A DNA stretch of 64,000 nucleotides. Origin: Ochotona curzoniae (Eukaryota > Chordata > Mammalia > Lagomorpha > Ochotonidae). Location of the stretch: positions 38,448,501 to 38,512,500 of the forward strand of contig NW_024465885.1 in the NCBI RefSeq assembly GCF_017591425.1. The letters are read 5' to 3'. Numbering within the stretch: position 1 is the first letter of the stretch; every line of letters begins with the position of its first letter. The notes beneath the pieces are model-generated. The model was given only the letters and a program-made list of their open reading frames with translations. It had not been told where the DNA came from and did no database searches. Of this stretch, positions 1 to 11,470 are shown in pieces. The position numbers and the translations under genes are program-made.

Positions 1-461
1 TTAATTCTAAAGCTAACACACCATGTTTTCAAATAATATTTAAATGGAATGATCTATGAGATTTATGAACACAAGGGGGACGCAGATGGTGAAGTAGGAT
101 GATAAGCAAGTTGGTGTTGAGAGCTGCTTTGGAACTGAGGCCATATTACAATGCTCTGCTATGTGAAAATGGTTCGGACAGAAACCAATCCCCACAATAG
201 AGAGTAAATAAATGCAAGATTTGAGTCTTTAAATTTCAAATAGGAACTGCACAGGTAGAATGAGCAGTAGTGAAGAAACCAGAAGAGGATTTAGTCTTGC
301 ATGTATAGATACGTTCAATTTCTCAAAGGGGAAGTACTTTCCCAAGCCTTCTTAAAGCAAGAACAATATATGAATCTAATCTTACACGTTGGTACTGATT
401 GGATTCTATTATGCTATGCTCTACTTGTTCAGGTTGGTGGGGAGACAGAAGGACAAACTGA

Positions 462-727
462 TTTAATTTGAAAGAGTGAGTGACAGAGAAAGACAGACAC
501 AGGCAAACATCTTCCATGTATGCCTTCTCTCCCCAAATTCTCAAAATGATCAGGGTTGAGGAAGGCCAAAGTTAAGAACCTGGAAGCACTTGGGTCATCT
601 CCTGCTGTTTTGTCTTGTGCATTAAAGGAAAGTTTGAACAAAATTGGAATATCTAGAATTTCAACCTGAGTTCATATTGGATATCTGGTGTGGAAGTGGC
701 CTATCGTGCTGCACCACAAAGCCAGGC
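462..727 (-). mobile_element. Old CSINE, minus strand
   Basis: Read on the minus strand this is a worn CSINE. The A/G-rich remnant of the reversed CT-rich region (gagtgacagagaaagacag) is followed by a degraded body containing cacttgggtcatctcctgctg. The head end near 700-727 reads as an altered form of the usual gccacagcgccggccc. The middle is shortened or rearranged. The 89-codon open frame starting at 690 begins inside this SINE and is not a gene. Confidence 0.55.
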
Positions 728-3700
728 CAGAGTGGGCGTTGTGAAATATCTCCGGCCTCAGTACCACAGTGGTGTTCCTCAGGCCCTTTCTGAGGAGATT
801 GTTGGGGAAGTTAGGGAAGGGCAATGGATCTCCATTCACACGTGTCCAAAAGATAAGGTCCTGGTGTCACCCAAGGCTCTATGTTACATCAAACCACCTT
901 CCCATTTCCTTCTTTCTCCACGAATTCACAAGCTGTCCTTGAAGAGTTACTTCCTTTAGTTTTCAATATACTCAACTTATTCTATCTAATTGGAAAGCTT
1001 GTGTTATTTAAAAACAACAGCAGCAATTACATTTTGTTTAACACATCTCTAATATCTTATAGAAGTCAAAAAGTACTTAGCTATAATGAAAAATATAAAG
1101 GTGCCCTGAGTATACATGCATGGTAATGAGCATATTTCAGCAGCTTGGAATTTTGGTCTGCCTTAAAAATCCATGTCTTAACAAAGGTGTTTTATAGCAA
1201 AGGGACTTCATTAAGTGTATGAAGATAATCTATTCAAGGAGGGAGGAAAACCAACTTAACAACCTATTAAGTTAGAAAGAAATTTTGCAAGAGAATCTCA
1301 AGGATATTTCCAAGGAGAAAAAAACATTTATTCCCTGGTAGCACTAATGGAAGTTGGAAATTCAATGTTACTGCAAATATCTGTAGCAAAAGAGTGCTGT
1401 TATTAATAGTCCAAGCTAATCATCTGAGCTCTCGTCTTGTGTAATTAACAGCAGACATGTGCCTGCAGACAGGGACATTTGCGAAGATGGTTCATGGTTT
1501 TAGTGCATCAGCAAGAGAGAATGTAAACATAATTTTCAAAAAGCCAGGGTCTCATCCATTGGGTAACTTAGAGATTCTAAGTGTCTTGAAGAGATGCTAG
1601 ATGACAGACTTCCTTTGAGAATCCAACTCAATCTGTTATCTACCCCCAAAGAAATGCCCTCAGTCTCCAAGACTTCACACCTGCAGAAACATCTACCATG
1701 AAACCTCTCCTTGCAAAACCTGATGGAACTGAAAAAGATATGTGGTAGGTATGAGAAAAATCAATGCTAGAAAATCAGTGCTAGGGAGCCTGTAGCGCTT
1801 CATTTGTTAACAGATTATTTTAAAATTTACACAGCACACTTTTGGTTCAGCCACTCTAGGTCATATGCAAATGAATCTAGAATACAGATCTACGGGTCGA
1901 TGAGAGCATGTGAGATGGGTTTATGCCTGAGAGGAAACAGAGACTACAGCGTTTCGGCATTGTGGAGAGAAAGTTGCCTTGTAATAACTTCAAATATAAG
2001 CCTTATCTCTCACGAGACATATTTCCTTGATCATTGCCATTCTTCATAATTAAATAATTATTTGTTCAGAAATGTCTGATGACTGAGAACAGAAGCACAA
2101 AATCAAAGTAAAGTTTCGTTATAATTGTTTAAGATACCTTTATCAACTTTCTAATTTTGGTGTCAAATTGCTTCGGTAAAAGTGTTTACTTGATAAGTAG
2201 AACTGTGAATTATATTTCAATAAAAGCAGATTTTTTTTCCTTCATCTTTTTCTCGTCTTTCCAACTTTGACGTATGGCCATGTAGGCAGGTTTCCAGTAG
2301 GGTTAATTGACCCACAACTATTATGTTACGGGAAACTGTCAACTTCAATCCCATGTTCTCAGCAATTCTCTTTCTCTTTGCAAAGTAATTTTCCATTCCC
2401 TCTCATTACTAGCATGGCGTATTTGCCTGCTGCTCTGATAATAGATTATATCACATGAGAAGCTCGGATAATTGGGATATGAGTAAACAAGACTAGTATT
2501 TTGACTTCTTTGCATGACTTTCAGAAATATTAATGATTATTGTCTGTTTCTCTAATTTCTCTGTTGAAATCCTAACACACATCAGGGAATCCATTGATTC
2601 AAGGATCAGAATCTCATTCTAAATATGATTCCAAACTTGGGCTCATTCAGAAACCTAACTGGTGAATTTTCATCTGACTGTCAAGCACAAAAGTATATAA
2701 ATAAATGACTATTTTAAGGTATTAGATTTTAGGGTGGTTTGTCATACCATTGCTGTGCTGATGGATGTCCTTTTCTAAATATATTCAGGAAGTGCTTCCT
2801 ATATGTCAGACTAACATGTGATGTTTAAACAGTAGCCAGTATAATGATAATATATATATAATTATAAACTATATTTTAGAGAGTTTTATTGGCTAGTTGA
2901 GACATAATTGTAATATGTACTTTTCTGAAATCAGAGTGATTTTGTGGGAGCAAATAGAGGATGGTATCTCACTATACCTATGTTTGTACAAAGCATGGAA
3001 GTGTATGTAGAAGTTTCCCTTGCCCAATGTAGATGAAGAGATGACATGAAGAATTGAGAGTGTGAGCAGAAGACATTGCGATGCCAGATACGTTGAATCA
3101 AGATGAGAGGCTAGAGTGAATTTTTGGAGGAGGAGCAGAAGACAAGTTTGTCATTATAGTTAACAAACAACTTTGTAGATCATGTTAATATTTTCTGAAT
3201 ATTCAAAACCAACAGTGACATTGTGGTGTGCTTAGCATGGACTTACAGGTTTCTTTAACTCTTCTTTTCATAATTTGGCTGTCTTCCCATTAGAAGCTAA
3301 CAATGTCTAGACCCTTTGTGCTTTAATCGTTTTTAACACATTGAATGCATTATAGAGTCGTAAGTACCAGTTTTGGTTTCTGGGAGGCAATGGATATTTG
3401 AACAAAACAAGTGGTTAGTCATGTTTAATAGAAACTAAAGAATATGTGGTCAATCGCCATATTAGATCATCTTTTAGGTTTTCCTGCCAATTTGTGAGGG
3501 ATTAAAATTGGTACTAGCTATTGCCTAGTGGTTTGTCTAGTCTCATTTTAAAATAACCAGATGAGGGAATTTCAATTTTGTGAAGGGAAATTACTCTCTG
3601 TTCTTAACAGATTTTGCTTCTAGGAAATGTTTTTCTGATACTTTGAATTTTATTTCAGTACTTTTTAGTACTAATTTTAAACTATCTGGACACTATCTTT

Positions 3701-5437
3701 TCCTTTTATATGCATACTCACTTGCTGTATATTACCACCAATGGAATGTTGCTTTTCCCTATCACTTTTAAGTCTCTGACTTTTTCGTACATGTTGAGCT
3801 TGATGTTTTTCCCTCTAGATTTATTAGCTCACATGTTTTAGGTCCATGTTACTCAGTTTTTCACCTAAACTTTAATCATTTGTATCCTCTCTTTCATTAT
3901 CATCTTCCCCAGTGGTATTTGCATCACTCGCCTTCTGAGTGTAATTAGTGACCTATTTCCCCGCCCTTCAGAGCTGGACACAAAGATGCACTGCACAGTT
4001 GAGTTGTTATGTTGCCCTTGATGGTGTCCCTGTCAGTGCCTCCACGGAACTACACACTGTTATTATCACAAATTGATTTATCCCTTTCAGTTTTTAAAAT
4101 ATATTAACAGGAAAACATGCAGGTCTACTAAAAAGTTTCAATCTGCACTTATGATATATTCAGTAAATGACATTCAATCAATATGTGATTTCTATGTAGG
4201 TAATACAGAATTTCAGTACTTATAATTTATGGTTCTTAAGGGCCTTTCCACAAAAGGCAATAACTTTATGACAAATTGCACAGGCAGAAGAACTTTTGAG
4301 ACTGGATCATGTCAGCGTTAGATAGTGGTGGAGGAATGCCAGCTTATATTTTACTTTCCCAATTCTTAGGGCATTATGAAGGTGCTAAGAGAGGAGGATT
4401 TCAATAAGTGTTTTTGTTTGTTTGTTTGCAAGTGTTTGACTCAGGAGGAGGAAATATTTTCTTGACATGGGAAGAAGGGTTATTCTACAGTGATGAACTC
4501 ATTTTGTTTGCCCTCAGGACAGTTCTCTTAATCATTCTTTGGCCCCAAAGACCATGCTCCACATGTGCTTTCTTTGTGTGATCGTGTGAAGAAAATACAA
4601 AGTGTTATGGTAAGGGTGGAGATGAGATTGTGAAAAAGACGCTGCAAAGCATGAATGAGTACATATTATAGACATGCATCATATCTAAATACTCTGTATA
4701 GATGTGAAAAGAAACTGACCTGTTTTTCTCCTCAGAGGAGTTGATTTTAGTAGTTGGATAACACAGAACAAGAATGCTTATGATGTAGTAAACTCGTTAT
4801 TCATTGATTGGCTTTGTGATCCCTCTGGGGTCAGTTTCAGCTGACCACTGAATGATTAAGGCCTATGATAGATTATAAAATAAGAAAATTTCAGTGAAAA
4901 TACATTGAATTCAATAAAGTATACAGGAATACCTATAAACTTCATAGTGATTACTGTAAACATTCCGTATAGATATTAATGGACTGAGTGATGGCGCTAA
5001 AAAAGACAAGTCCATGAGTTAATGCCCCAAACTCGCTATTACTATCTCACTTCAAAAAGGAGATGTTGAGGATGTGATTATGTTGAAAGATTTTGTTGTG
5101 AAATCCTCCTAGATTATTGAGTTGGAATTCAAGCTCAATGGTAAGTCTCACCACAATACATATATGACACACATATGGGTACATGCATGTAAGTAGGACA
5201 CGCAAAGAAAGTGATACAGAAAGAAGTAGAGTGTCAATGCTAAACAAATCAAATCATAATAGCCAGAAGCAAAAAATGGGAAAAGCGGCTGTGTAGATCT
5301 CAGAAAAATTGCATCTTCTTTTGGTAGGTTTAATTTAGATTTCTGGGCTGGAGTACTGTGAGATAATATATTTCTGAAGTTTTAGTACTCCTAATTTGCA
5401 TGCCCTGATAGAATCCTTAAGAAAGTTCTAAAACATC
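728..5437. other. Unique AT-rich sequence, no gene seen
   Basis: I find no recognisable coding, RNA or repeat family over these 4.7 kb apart from short simple sequence: an (AT)n-like stretch near 2849-2866 and a (TTTG)n stretch near 4412-4428. Open frames are all under 95 codons, with no family resemblance that I can name. Ancient repeats too diverged to spot by eye may be present. Confidence 0.5.
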
Positions 5438-5760
5438 GGGCCCGGCACGGTGGCGCAGTGGTTAGGGTCCTCGCCTTGCACACCCAGGATCCCATATGGG
5501 TGCCGGTTCTATCCCAGCAGCCCCGCTTCCCTTCCAGCTCCCTGCCTGTGGCCTGGGAAAGCAGTCGAGGACGGCCCAAAGCTTTGGGACCCTGCACCAG
5601 CGTGGGAGACCCGGAAGACGCTCCTGGCTTCGGATTGGCATAGTATCGGCCACTTGGGGAGTGAATCATCGGACGGAAGATCTTCCTCTCTGTCTCTCCT
5701 CTCTGTATATCTGCCTTTCCAATTAAAAAAATAATAATAAAAATAAATCTTTAAAAAAAT
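5438..5760 (+). mobile_element. Young CSINE, plus strand
   Basis: A near full-length example of the lagomorph tRNA-derived SINE. It opens gggcccggcacggtggcgca and has an A-box-like stretch (tggcgcagtggttaggg) and a B-box-like stretch (ggttctatccc). The body runs through gcctgggaaagcagtcgagg and cttggggagtgaatcatcgg. The tail reads ctttccaattaaaaaa, then aaataaatctttaaaaaaa. Pol III would transcribe such an element, and L1 enzymes mobilise it in trans. Several overlapping short open frames on both strands come from the SINE body and are not genes. Confidence 0.93.
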
Positions 5761-5939
5761 ATCATAGATTGGTCTACTGGATTAAAAAACCCATCTATTT
5801 GGTGCCTACAGGAGATATATCTCACCAACAAAAGTCAGTAAAAGTTAAGTAACATAGATTTTGATTTTATTTTATCTGTTTCATCTCTGCAAAACACAAT
5901 TCTTCCTCATTAAATTCTTCACTGACTCACAGATCATGA

Positions 5940-6515
5940 AGTAGCATCATTTTCTTCAAGAAGGTTCTTGATTTTCTTTTTTATTTTTCTTTGACACATT
6001 AGGCATTCAGTAACATGTTATTTTATTTCATGCATTTTTAATTTCTTCTTTTCCTCCAGTTGTTGCTTTTGTTTTGTGGCTTTTCATTTAAGAAGACTTA
6101 TAGTAACTGTATAATGGAGACTGGCATATCAAGTACCATGTTATTTAACTTCATGGCATTGTAAATTTCTATTTTTCATCCTATGGTTGATTTTGTATTG
6201 TGACTTTTCATTTAAGTGGATGTATAGTAACTCTGTAATGAAGACTATCATATCCAGATGTGAAGATACAATGTAGTATGCATCTCAACTTTCAGATCAA
6301 ATATGGACTCTCAATAAAACTGTTAACTTTATCTTGGCAATAGCATGCAGGACACTTTGCCATTGTCCATGCCCACAATGATGGACATATGACTGCTTAT
6401 GAAGAACTATGCTACAGTAATAATATAGGGGAAGTTGGGGGAGGGGAAAGGGAAATGGGGGAAGGATGAAGGGAAATTCCAAGGATATGGAACTGCATCA
6501 TAAAGTAAAACATAA
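5940..6515 (+). mobile_element. LINE-1 3'-end fragment with a 124-bp tandem unit
   Basis: The block from about 6290 to 6510 (gccattgtccatgcccacaa, a G-rich run at 6427-6475, then catcataaagtaaaacataa) matches the end of a repeat that also occurs at 11200-11470 (+) and, reversed, at 41041-41580. Upstream, 6011-6134 and 6135-6258 are two diverged copies of one 124-bp unit; tagtaact occurs at 6101 and 6225. The G-rich run followed by an A-rich end fits the polypurine tract of an L1 3' UTR. The LINE-1 assignment is inference from this layout and from memory of the family. Confidence 0.65.
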
Positions 6516-6639
6516 TGAAGCTGAGGGCACAGGGTACAGCCATCTCTTTGTAAGTGATATTTTGAATAAACTATACATTGTGACAAAAGAGAATTGTTAT
6601 ACTTTACAACTTATTTGAATCCCCCCCAAAATGATGGAA

Positions 6640-6900
6640 CATTTTTAAAATATTCTTCTGAACATCAGGGTTACAGAATGTGAGAGCTGGGGAGAAACAG
6701 GTCTCCCATGCGTTGGTTTACTCTCCATATGGTCATAATGATGCCTCTGTGCCAGACCAAATCCAGGAGTCAGAACCCCCTTTGGGGTTGCCTCTATGTG
6801 TTGATAGGACCCCAAGCACTGGCCCACCTTCCATTGCCTTTCCCAGGCAACCACTAGGAACTCAACTGTAAATAAAACAACGGATCGTACAGGATCCTGC
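6640..6900 (-). mobile_element. Old CSINE, minus strand
   Basis: Diverged minus-strand CSINE. Landmarks are acaggtctcccatgcgttgg, tccaggagtcagaaccccc, and cattgcctttcccaggcaac, which corresponds to the reversed gcctgggaaagcag block. The head end is degraded. An 86-codon minus-strand frame here is SINE-derived. Confidence 0.6.
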
Positions 6901-7081
6901 ATCACGGGAGGAACTGTGTTTCACAACTATGCTGAACTCTGAGAGGAAGCTTTAAGAAAGAATAAAATGCTTTCAAGAGGGCATAAGAGAATAACTAAGC
7001 AGATGTTAAATCTTAGCAAATTGACACGTAACGCATTGGTTCCTGTGAGATTTTCTTGGAGAGGATGGTGACAAGGATTCC

Positions 7082-7414
7082 ATTTTTTTTTAAGATTTAT
7101 TTTTATTATTTTTTTTTATGGGAAAGGCAAATATACAGAGAGGAGAGACAGGGAGGAAGATCTTCCGTCTGATGATTCACTCCCCAAGTGAGCGCAATGG
7201 CCGATACTATGCCAATCCGAAGCCAGGAGCCTCTTCCGGTTCTCCCATGCTGGTGCAGGGTCCCAAAGCTTTGGGCTGTCCTAGACTGCTTTCCCGAGCC
7301 ACAGGCAGGGAGCTGGAAGGGAAGCGGGGCTGCCGGGATTAGAACCGGCACCCATATGGGATCCTGGGCGTGCAAGGCGAGGACCTTAACCACTTGTGCC
7401 ACTGCGCTGGGCCC
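7082..7414 (-). mobile_element. Young CSINE, minus strand, second insertion at a shared target
   Basis: Near-consensus CSINE read backwards: a T-rich tail at 7082-7127, then gaggaagatcttccgtctga, the body, and the reversed head ending gggccc at 7409-7414. A direct repeat starting aaggattccat flanks it at 7073 and 7415. The right-hand copy also forms the left flank of the older CSINE next door, so this element landed on the target duplication of its neighbour. Confidence 0.93.
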
Positions 7415-7424
7415 AAGGATTCCA

Positions 7425-7751
7425 TTTTTTTTTAAATATTTATTTTTATTAGAAAGTCAGATTCACAGAGGGAAGGAGACAGAGAGAAAGATCTTCCATC
7501 TGCTGATTCACTCCCCAAGTAGCTATAATCACCAGAACTGAGCTAGCCCGAATCTAAGTGTAAGGAACTTCTTCCAGGTCTCCCATGTCTGTGCTGGTCC
7601 CAAGGCTTTGGGCCATCCTTGACTGCTTTCTTATGTCACAAGCATTGGACTGGATGGGAAGTGAAGCAGCTGGTACATAAGGAGGTGCCCATTTGGGATC
7701 CCTGCGCATGCTAGGCAAGAACTTTACACACTAAGCTATGGTGTTGGGTCC
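7425..7751 (-). mobile_element. Older CSINE, minus strand, first insertion at a shared target
   Basis: More diverged minus-strand CSINE: tail tttaaatatttatttttatt, then aagatcttccatctgctgat, a body with cccaaggctttgggccatcc, and a degraded head ending ggtgttgggtc. It is flanked by aaggattcca at 7415 and aaggactcca at 7752. The greater divergence and the shared left repeat show that it inserted before the CSINE at 7082-7414. Confidence 0.85.
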
Positions 7752-7761
7752 AAGGACTCCA

Positions 7762-8313
7762 ATCTTAAAGACCAAGAATTAAGTTTAGACGAGGAATACT
7801 GGCTTATTTATCTAATGTACCAAGTTTATGAATAGAATAAAAATATATATTTAAGAGAAATATCTGGGGGACATTTGAATGTATATATATAGGAAAAGTC
7901 TACAAACTCATCAGAAACTTTGAAAATACGTGTCAGACTATGTAATTAATGGAACAATGTCGTAGACAGGATGGTGTCAAAGAAAAAACATGAACCCTTG
8001 GCCTTTGGCTTGTATGCAAAGGAGAATCTTCACCCAAAGAGTCTGAAATGGGAGAAGAAAACAAACAAACAACAACAAAACAAAACAGAAAGCTCAGAGA
8101 CTATTAGGAAAAAAAGGAGGCTGCGAGATCACACTGTAGTTAGCCTTGATAATATCAGTGACTTATTGGTAAATTAATCTGCCTATCTGTTCAAATTTGT
8201 GCTCCCCAATGCAATTAATGCCTAAAATTGAATCATTCACATTACTTATGACATCAGTAGGTTGAAAGGTATTTTTACCTCTGCAATATAGTTTTATACA
8301 TAAAGGAGTTACA
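7762..8313. other. No feature seen
   Basis: A-rich unique sequence, including an ACAAAC-rich patch near 8060-8085. No gene or repeat is recognised up to the left target repeat of the SRSF3 pseudogene. Confidence 0.5.
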
Positions 8314-9706
8314 AAAACAGGAAGAATTTTGCAGCTATTTCACGGACACCGGGTGGGAGAGGGTTTCTGTTGGAGCTGGGCCACCGTGGAGGGAGAAGCT
8401 CTGTTGGTGCTGGTAGAGTTGAATCTTTGCCTTTCTCACCTAAGATTTTGAAATTCATTGCGATTCCTGTCCATTGGACTGTAAGATTGACTTAGGTAAT
8501 CTTGGAATCAATGGCAACAAGACTGAATCAGAACGGGCCTTTGGCTACTATGGACCACTCCAAAGTGTGTGGGTTGCAAGAAACCCTCCTGGTTTTGCTT
8601 TTGTTGAAGACCCCCGTGATGCAGCTGACGCTGTCCTCGAGCTAGATGGAAGAACGCTGTGGGGCTGTCTTGTGAGAGTGGATCTGTAGAATGGCGAAAA
8701 AGAAGTCGAAATCGTGGTCCACCTCCCTCTTGGGGTCATCGCCCGCGAGATGATTATTGTAGAAGTCTTCAGCCTAGATGCAGATCTCCAAGAAGGAAAA
8801 GCTTCTCGCATGCACATCAGGTCCATTTCCATAGACAGGAATAGAGAAATATCATTGTCTTGGGAGAGAAACTACAAGCTGTCCTACTCGTTCTCCAGAT
8901 CTCGGAGCCGATCTAGGTCAAATGAAAGAAAATAGAAGACCAGTTTGCAAGAGAAGTAGTGTACAGGAAATAACTTCCATTTGCCAGGAGTACAGAAAAT
9001 TCAAGTTTTGTTTGGGGATTCATAAGCTTGGTGCATTTTAAAGATGTTTTAGGTGTGGAAATTTGTCTGTTGGAACAGTGACACACAAAAATTCTCTATG
9101 GTTTGAAATGGATCATACATGGCCTGTGATACCAAGAATTGATGCTTTACAATGTTCCCTTAAGCAAGATTGAATTTAGTTTTGAGCCTTGCATAGACTG
9201 GCCTAAATCCTGCCCAACTAAATAACACTGTCAAAAATTGAACTAAGATGTACTTTCTCATAGCTGGTATATTAGTATGTAGGCAGCTTTATATAAACAA
9301 GCAGTTTGTAAAAGCTGCTGTGACACAAGCCAGCAGGTGAAGATAAAGGCTGTATGTTAAAATAGATAAACCCAACTGGTCTTATCTCGGGCAGAGGTTG
9401 TCTAGTTGCTTTAGAATCTGGTAAGTTTCAAGAGCGTTTACCTTCACTTAGGTCATAAATCCCCTCTGTAATCGCAATCTCAGATCTATATTTATCTGTT
9501 GTATAACAGTCTTTATTGGGAAAATTGAGCTTTCAAAACATATCAACGTTCTACTAGTTTAAGGGTACGTTGTAGAGCTGAACTTTGAGTTACTGTGCAA
9601 GATTTTTTTTTTTCATGCTGTCATTTGCAATATGTTCTGTGAGAATCCTTGGGATTATATTTTGAGTTACAAAAAAAGAAAGGAAAAAAGAAAACAGTAA
9701 GAATTT
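8314..9706. repeat. Target-site duplication of the SRSF3 retrocopy
   Basis: A 16-bp direct repeat lies at 8314-8329 (aaaacaggaagaattt) and 9691-9706 (aaaacagtaagaattt), with one mismatch. It brackets the cDNA copy and its A-rich end. This is the mark of L1-mediated insertion and fixes both ends of the retrocopy. Confidence 0.85.
8330..9690 (+). pseudogene. SRSF3P: Processed pseudogene of SRSF3 (SRp20 splicing factor)
   Basis: An intronless copy of the mRNA for serine/arginine-rich splicing factor 3, a nuclear protein with one N-terminal RRM and a C-terminal RS tail. The coding remnant runs from 8453 to 8935, about 12 nt shorter than the usual 164-codon gene. The RRM half is easily read ([33 protein letters not shown]). 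Damage seen: the start codon is ATT instead of ATG (8453); two codons are lost after FVE near 8608; a TAG replaces the expected serine codon at 8687-8689; one A is lost in the A-run near 8695, shifting the frame; and many arginine and serine codons of the tail are changed. The frame returns before the closing SNERK and TAG at 8933-8935. Sequence up to about 8452 looks like the 5' UTR, and 8936 to about 9669 resembles the SRSF3 3' UTR. An A-rich end lies at 9671-9690. It cannot encode a working factor. Confidence 0.93.
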
Positions 9707-10879
9707 CTCAGAATTGCATCAGGGAAAAAGAAGAGAATATTTAGCCAAAAAGATTATAGCTACATTCCGTGAGCACTGGGTCTAAAACTATGAGGTCACT
9801 TATCTATCATACCAGTGTGGTACAAAATTTGAGAAGGGCGTATTTACAGACTTTGGCAAATGTAATACATTAATATAACTTGTTAATAGTGGTAGAAACT
9901 GTATGCATATGAGATTTTTTTGTAATGTTTCATAGTGTTTACTAATTTAAAACTACCCTGAAATGTCAACTTTTAAAAGACACAACAAAACACCATAAAA
10001 CAAAAAGACAATAATATCAGAGGAACAGGATGAGCAACAATGTGTTTAAAGCTATGCAAATAAACAAAATGTTACAAATTAAGGTGTATGTGCACCAGGG
10101 AGGGGCAGATAGCATTTAGGTAGAAGCCATGATGAGAATGTGAGACTTGAAGAGAGGTAGAACTAAGGGTTGGCACAACTGGAGCCCGAGCATAAACAGT
10201 TGAGATTAAACAAGTAGAATTGACTGGATTTCAGTAGCAGTAGCTGTGAAACCATAATGTGAAAGCGATGACAGGACCATGTGTTGAGGTCAGTGAAAAA
10301 CTGTTCACATGAGTTCACCATGAAGAGAAAGAAAAACAGAGAGAGCAAGAACGAGAGAGGAGCTGTACAATTATTATCCTTTGAACTTTGGGCATTGGGA
10401 TTTCTATGCAAGACATTTTAAATCATGTGTTAAATATCAGTCTGACGATTTTGGTAAAGTAAGGCTGATTCCACAAGCTTGACACAAACTTAGGTCTATC
10501 AACGTGCCTAACAGAAACGCAGGATCATGAATTACAGCAACAAATGACCAACTGTATTGAATCTGGGTCACTCAATGTCAGATAAACCACATGCTGAAAT
10601 ACTCAATTTAGAACATAAAGCACTATGAAAAGAGCTTCAAAACCATGACTGCACTGCTGATATTAACTTTCTGGAAAAGAAATGATTCAAGGTAGATACG
10701 TTCGTGAGTTTAATATATTATGTAAAACAAAACGGGATTTTGTAATTGTGATTCCGGAGGCTTGAACTGGGATTAATGGATGGGGAATACTAACAAATGT
10801 GTTTTCACTAACTTAAGGAAAAACAGATTTGAAACTACATTTTGAAGAATGAATTCTCTGTCAGGAGTGCTTGCAACAG
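9707..10879. other. No feature seen
   Basis: AT-rich sequence with no recognisable gene. The minus-strand 82-codon frame at 10163-10411 resembles no family I know. Confidence 0.5.
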
Positions 10880-11470
10880 AGTAGGTAAATAATCCCTGCA
10901 TATTTTGAACCGCCAAAGAACAGATTGCTATGACCTGGGAGCTTGCAATTAGAGACCATCATGCCCAGTGAAATAAGCCAATTCCAGAAGAACAAACATC
11001 GTATGTCCTACCTAGTATAAGAGAGTTCATGCAAAATGCAAAGTCAATAGATAAGCATATACATATACATATACATATATATAGAGAGAGACAGAGAGGA
11101 GGGGGGCTGCATAAGGGAGACTACAGTATATTGAGAAATAATGACAAAGTGCAAATTAGTATACTGAAAAGTAATCCGCAAGTAATGATATAGGACGGCA
11201 TGCTTCTCTATCCCAAATAAAAGATGAATTCCCAAGTAAACTGTTTTAAATACACCTTAGCAGTAGGATACTAGACTTTCTACCATTGTCTATGCCTACA
11301 CTGTCATTATACACTTAAATAGCAGCGTGCCAGACACGTAACTGAAGCTGAAGGAACATACCACTGTTAACAGGTAGGGGACAGCAGTGGGGGCGGGGAG
11401 GGAAATGAGGAGGATGTAAGGAGACATCCTTAAGCCTGTGGAAGTATATCATGAAAAATTAACACTAAAA
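10880..11470 (+). mobile_element. LINE-1 3'-end fragment, plus strand
   Basis: The stretch gcccagtgaaataagccaat, followed by gaagaacaaac and tatgtcctacctagtata, is a familiar sequence near the end of mammalian L1 ORF2 and its 3' UTR. Further on, caccattgtc-like sequence, a G-rich run at 11377-11420 and an end reading catgaaaaattaacac parallel the copy at 5940-6515. The element is 5'-truncated and degraded. A (CATATA)n simple repeat lies inside it. Confidence 0.7.
11056..11098. repeat. (ACATAT)n / (GA)n microsatellite
   Basis: Four imperfect units of acatat (11056-11084) run into tatagagagagacagagagg. It lies within the L1 3'-end remnant. Confidence 0.85.

Larger units (their letters stand above)
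7073..7761. repeat. Three copies of a 10-bp target-site repeat
   Basis: The repeat reads aaggattcca at 7073-7082, aaggattcca at 7415-7424 and aaggactcca at 7752-7761. The first two match and extend further into T-rich sequence; the third has one mismatch. The three copies separate two same-strand CSINEs, as expected when a second L1-type insertion reuses the duplication made by the first. Confidence 0.88.

Noticed and set aside
690..959. 89-codon plus-strand frame
   Set aside because: It starts inside an old CSINE and has no motif.
5438..5760. Overlapping open frames on both strands
   Set aside because: The same set recurs at other young CSINEs (7106-7402, 22795-23076, 39346-39666), so they reflect SINE sequence rather than genes.
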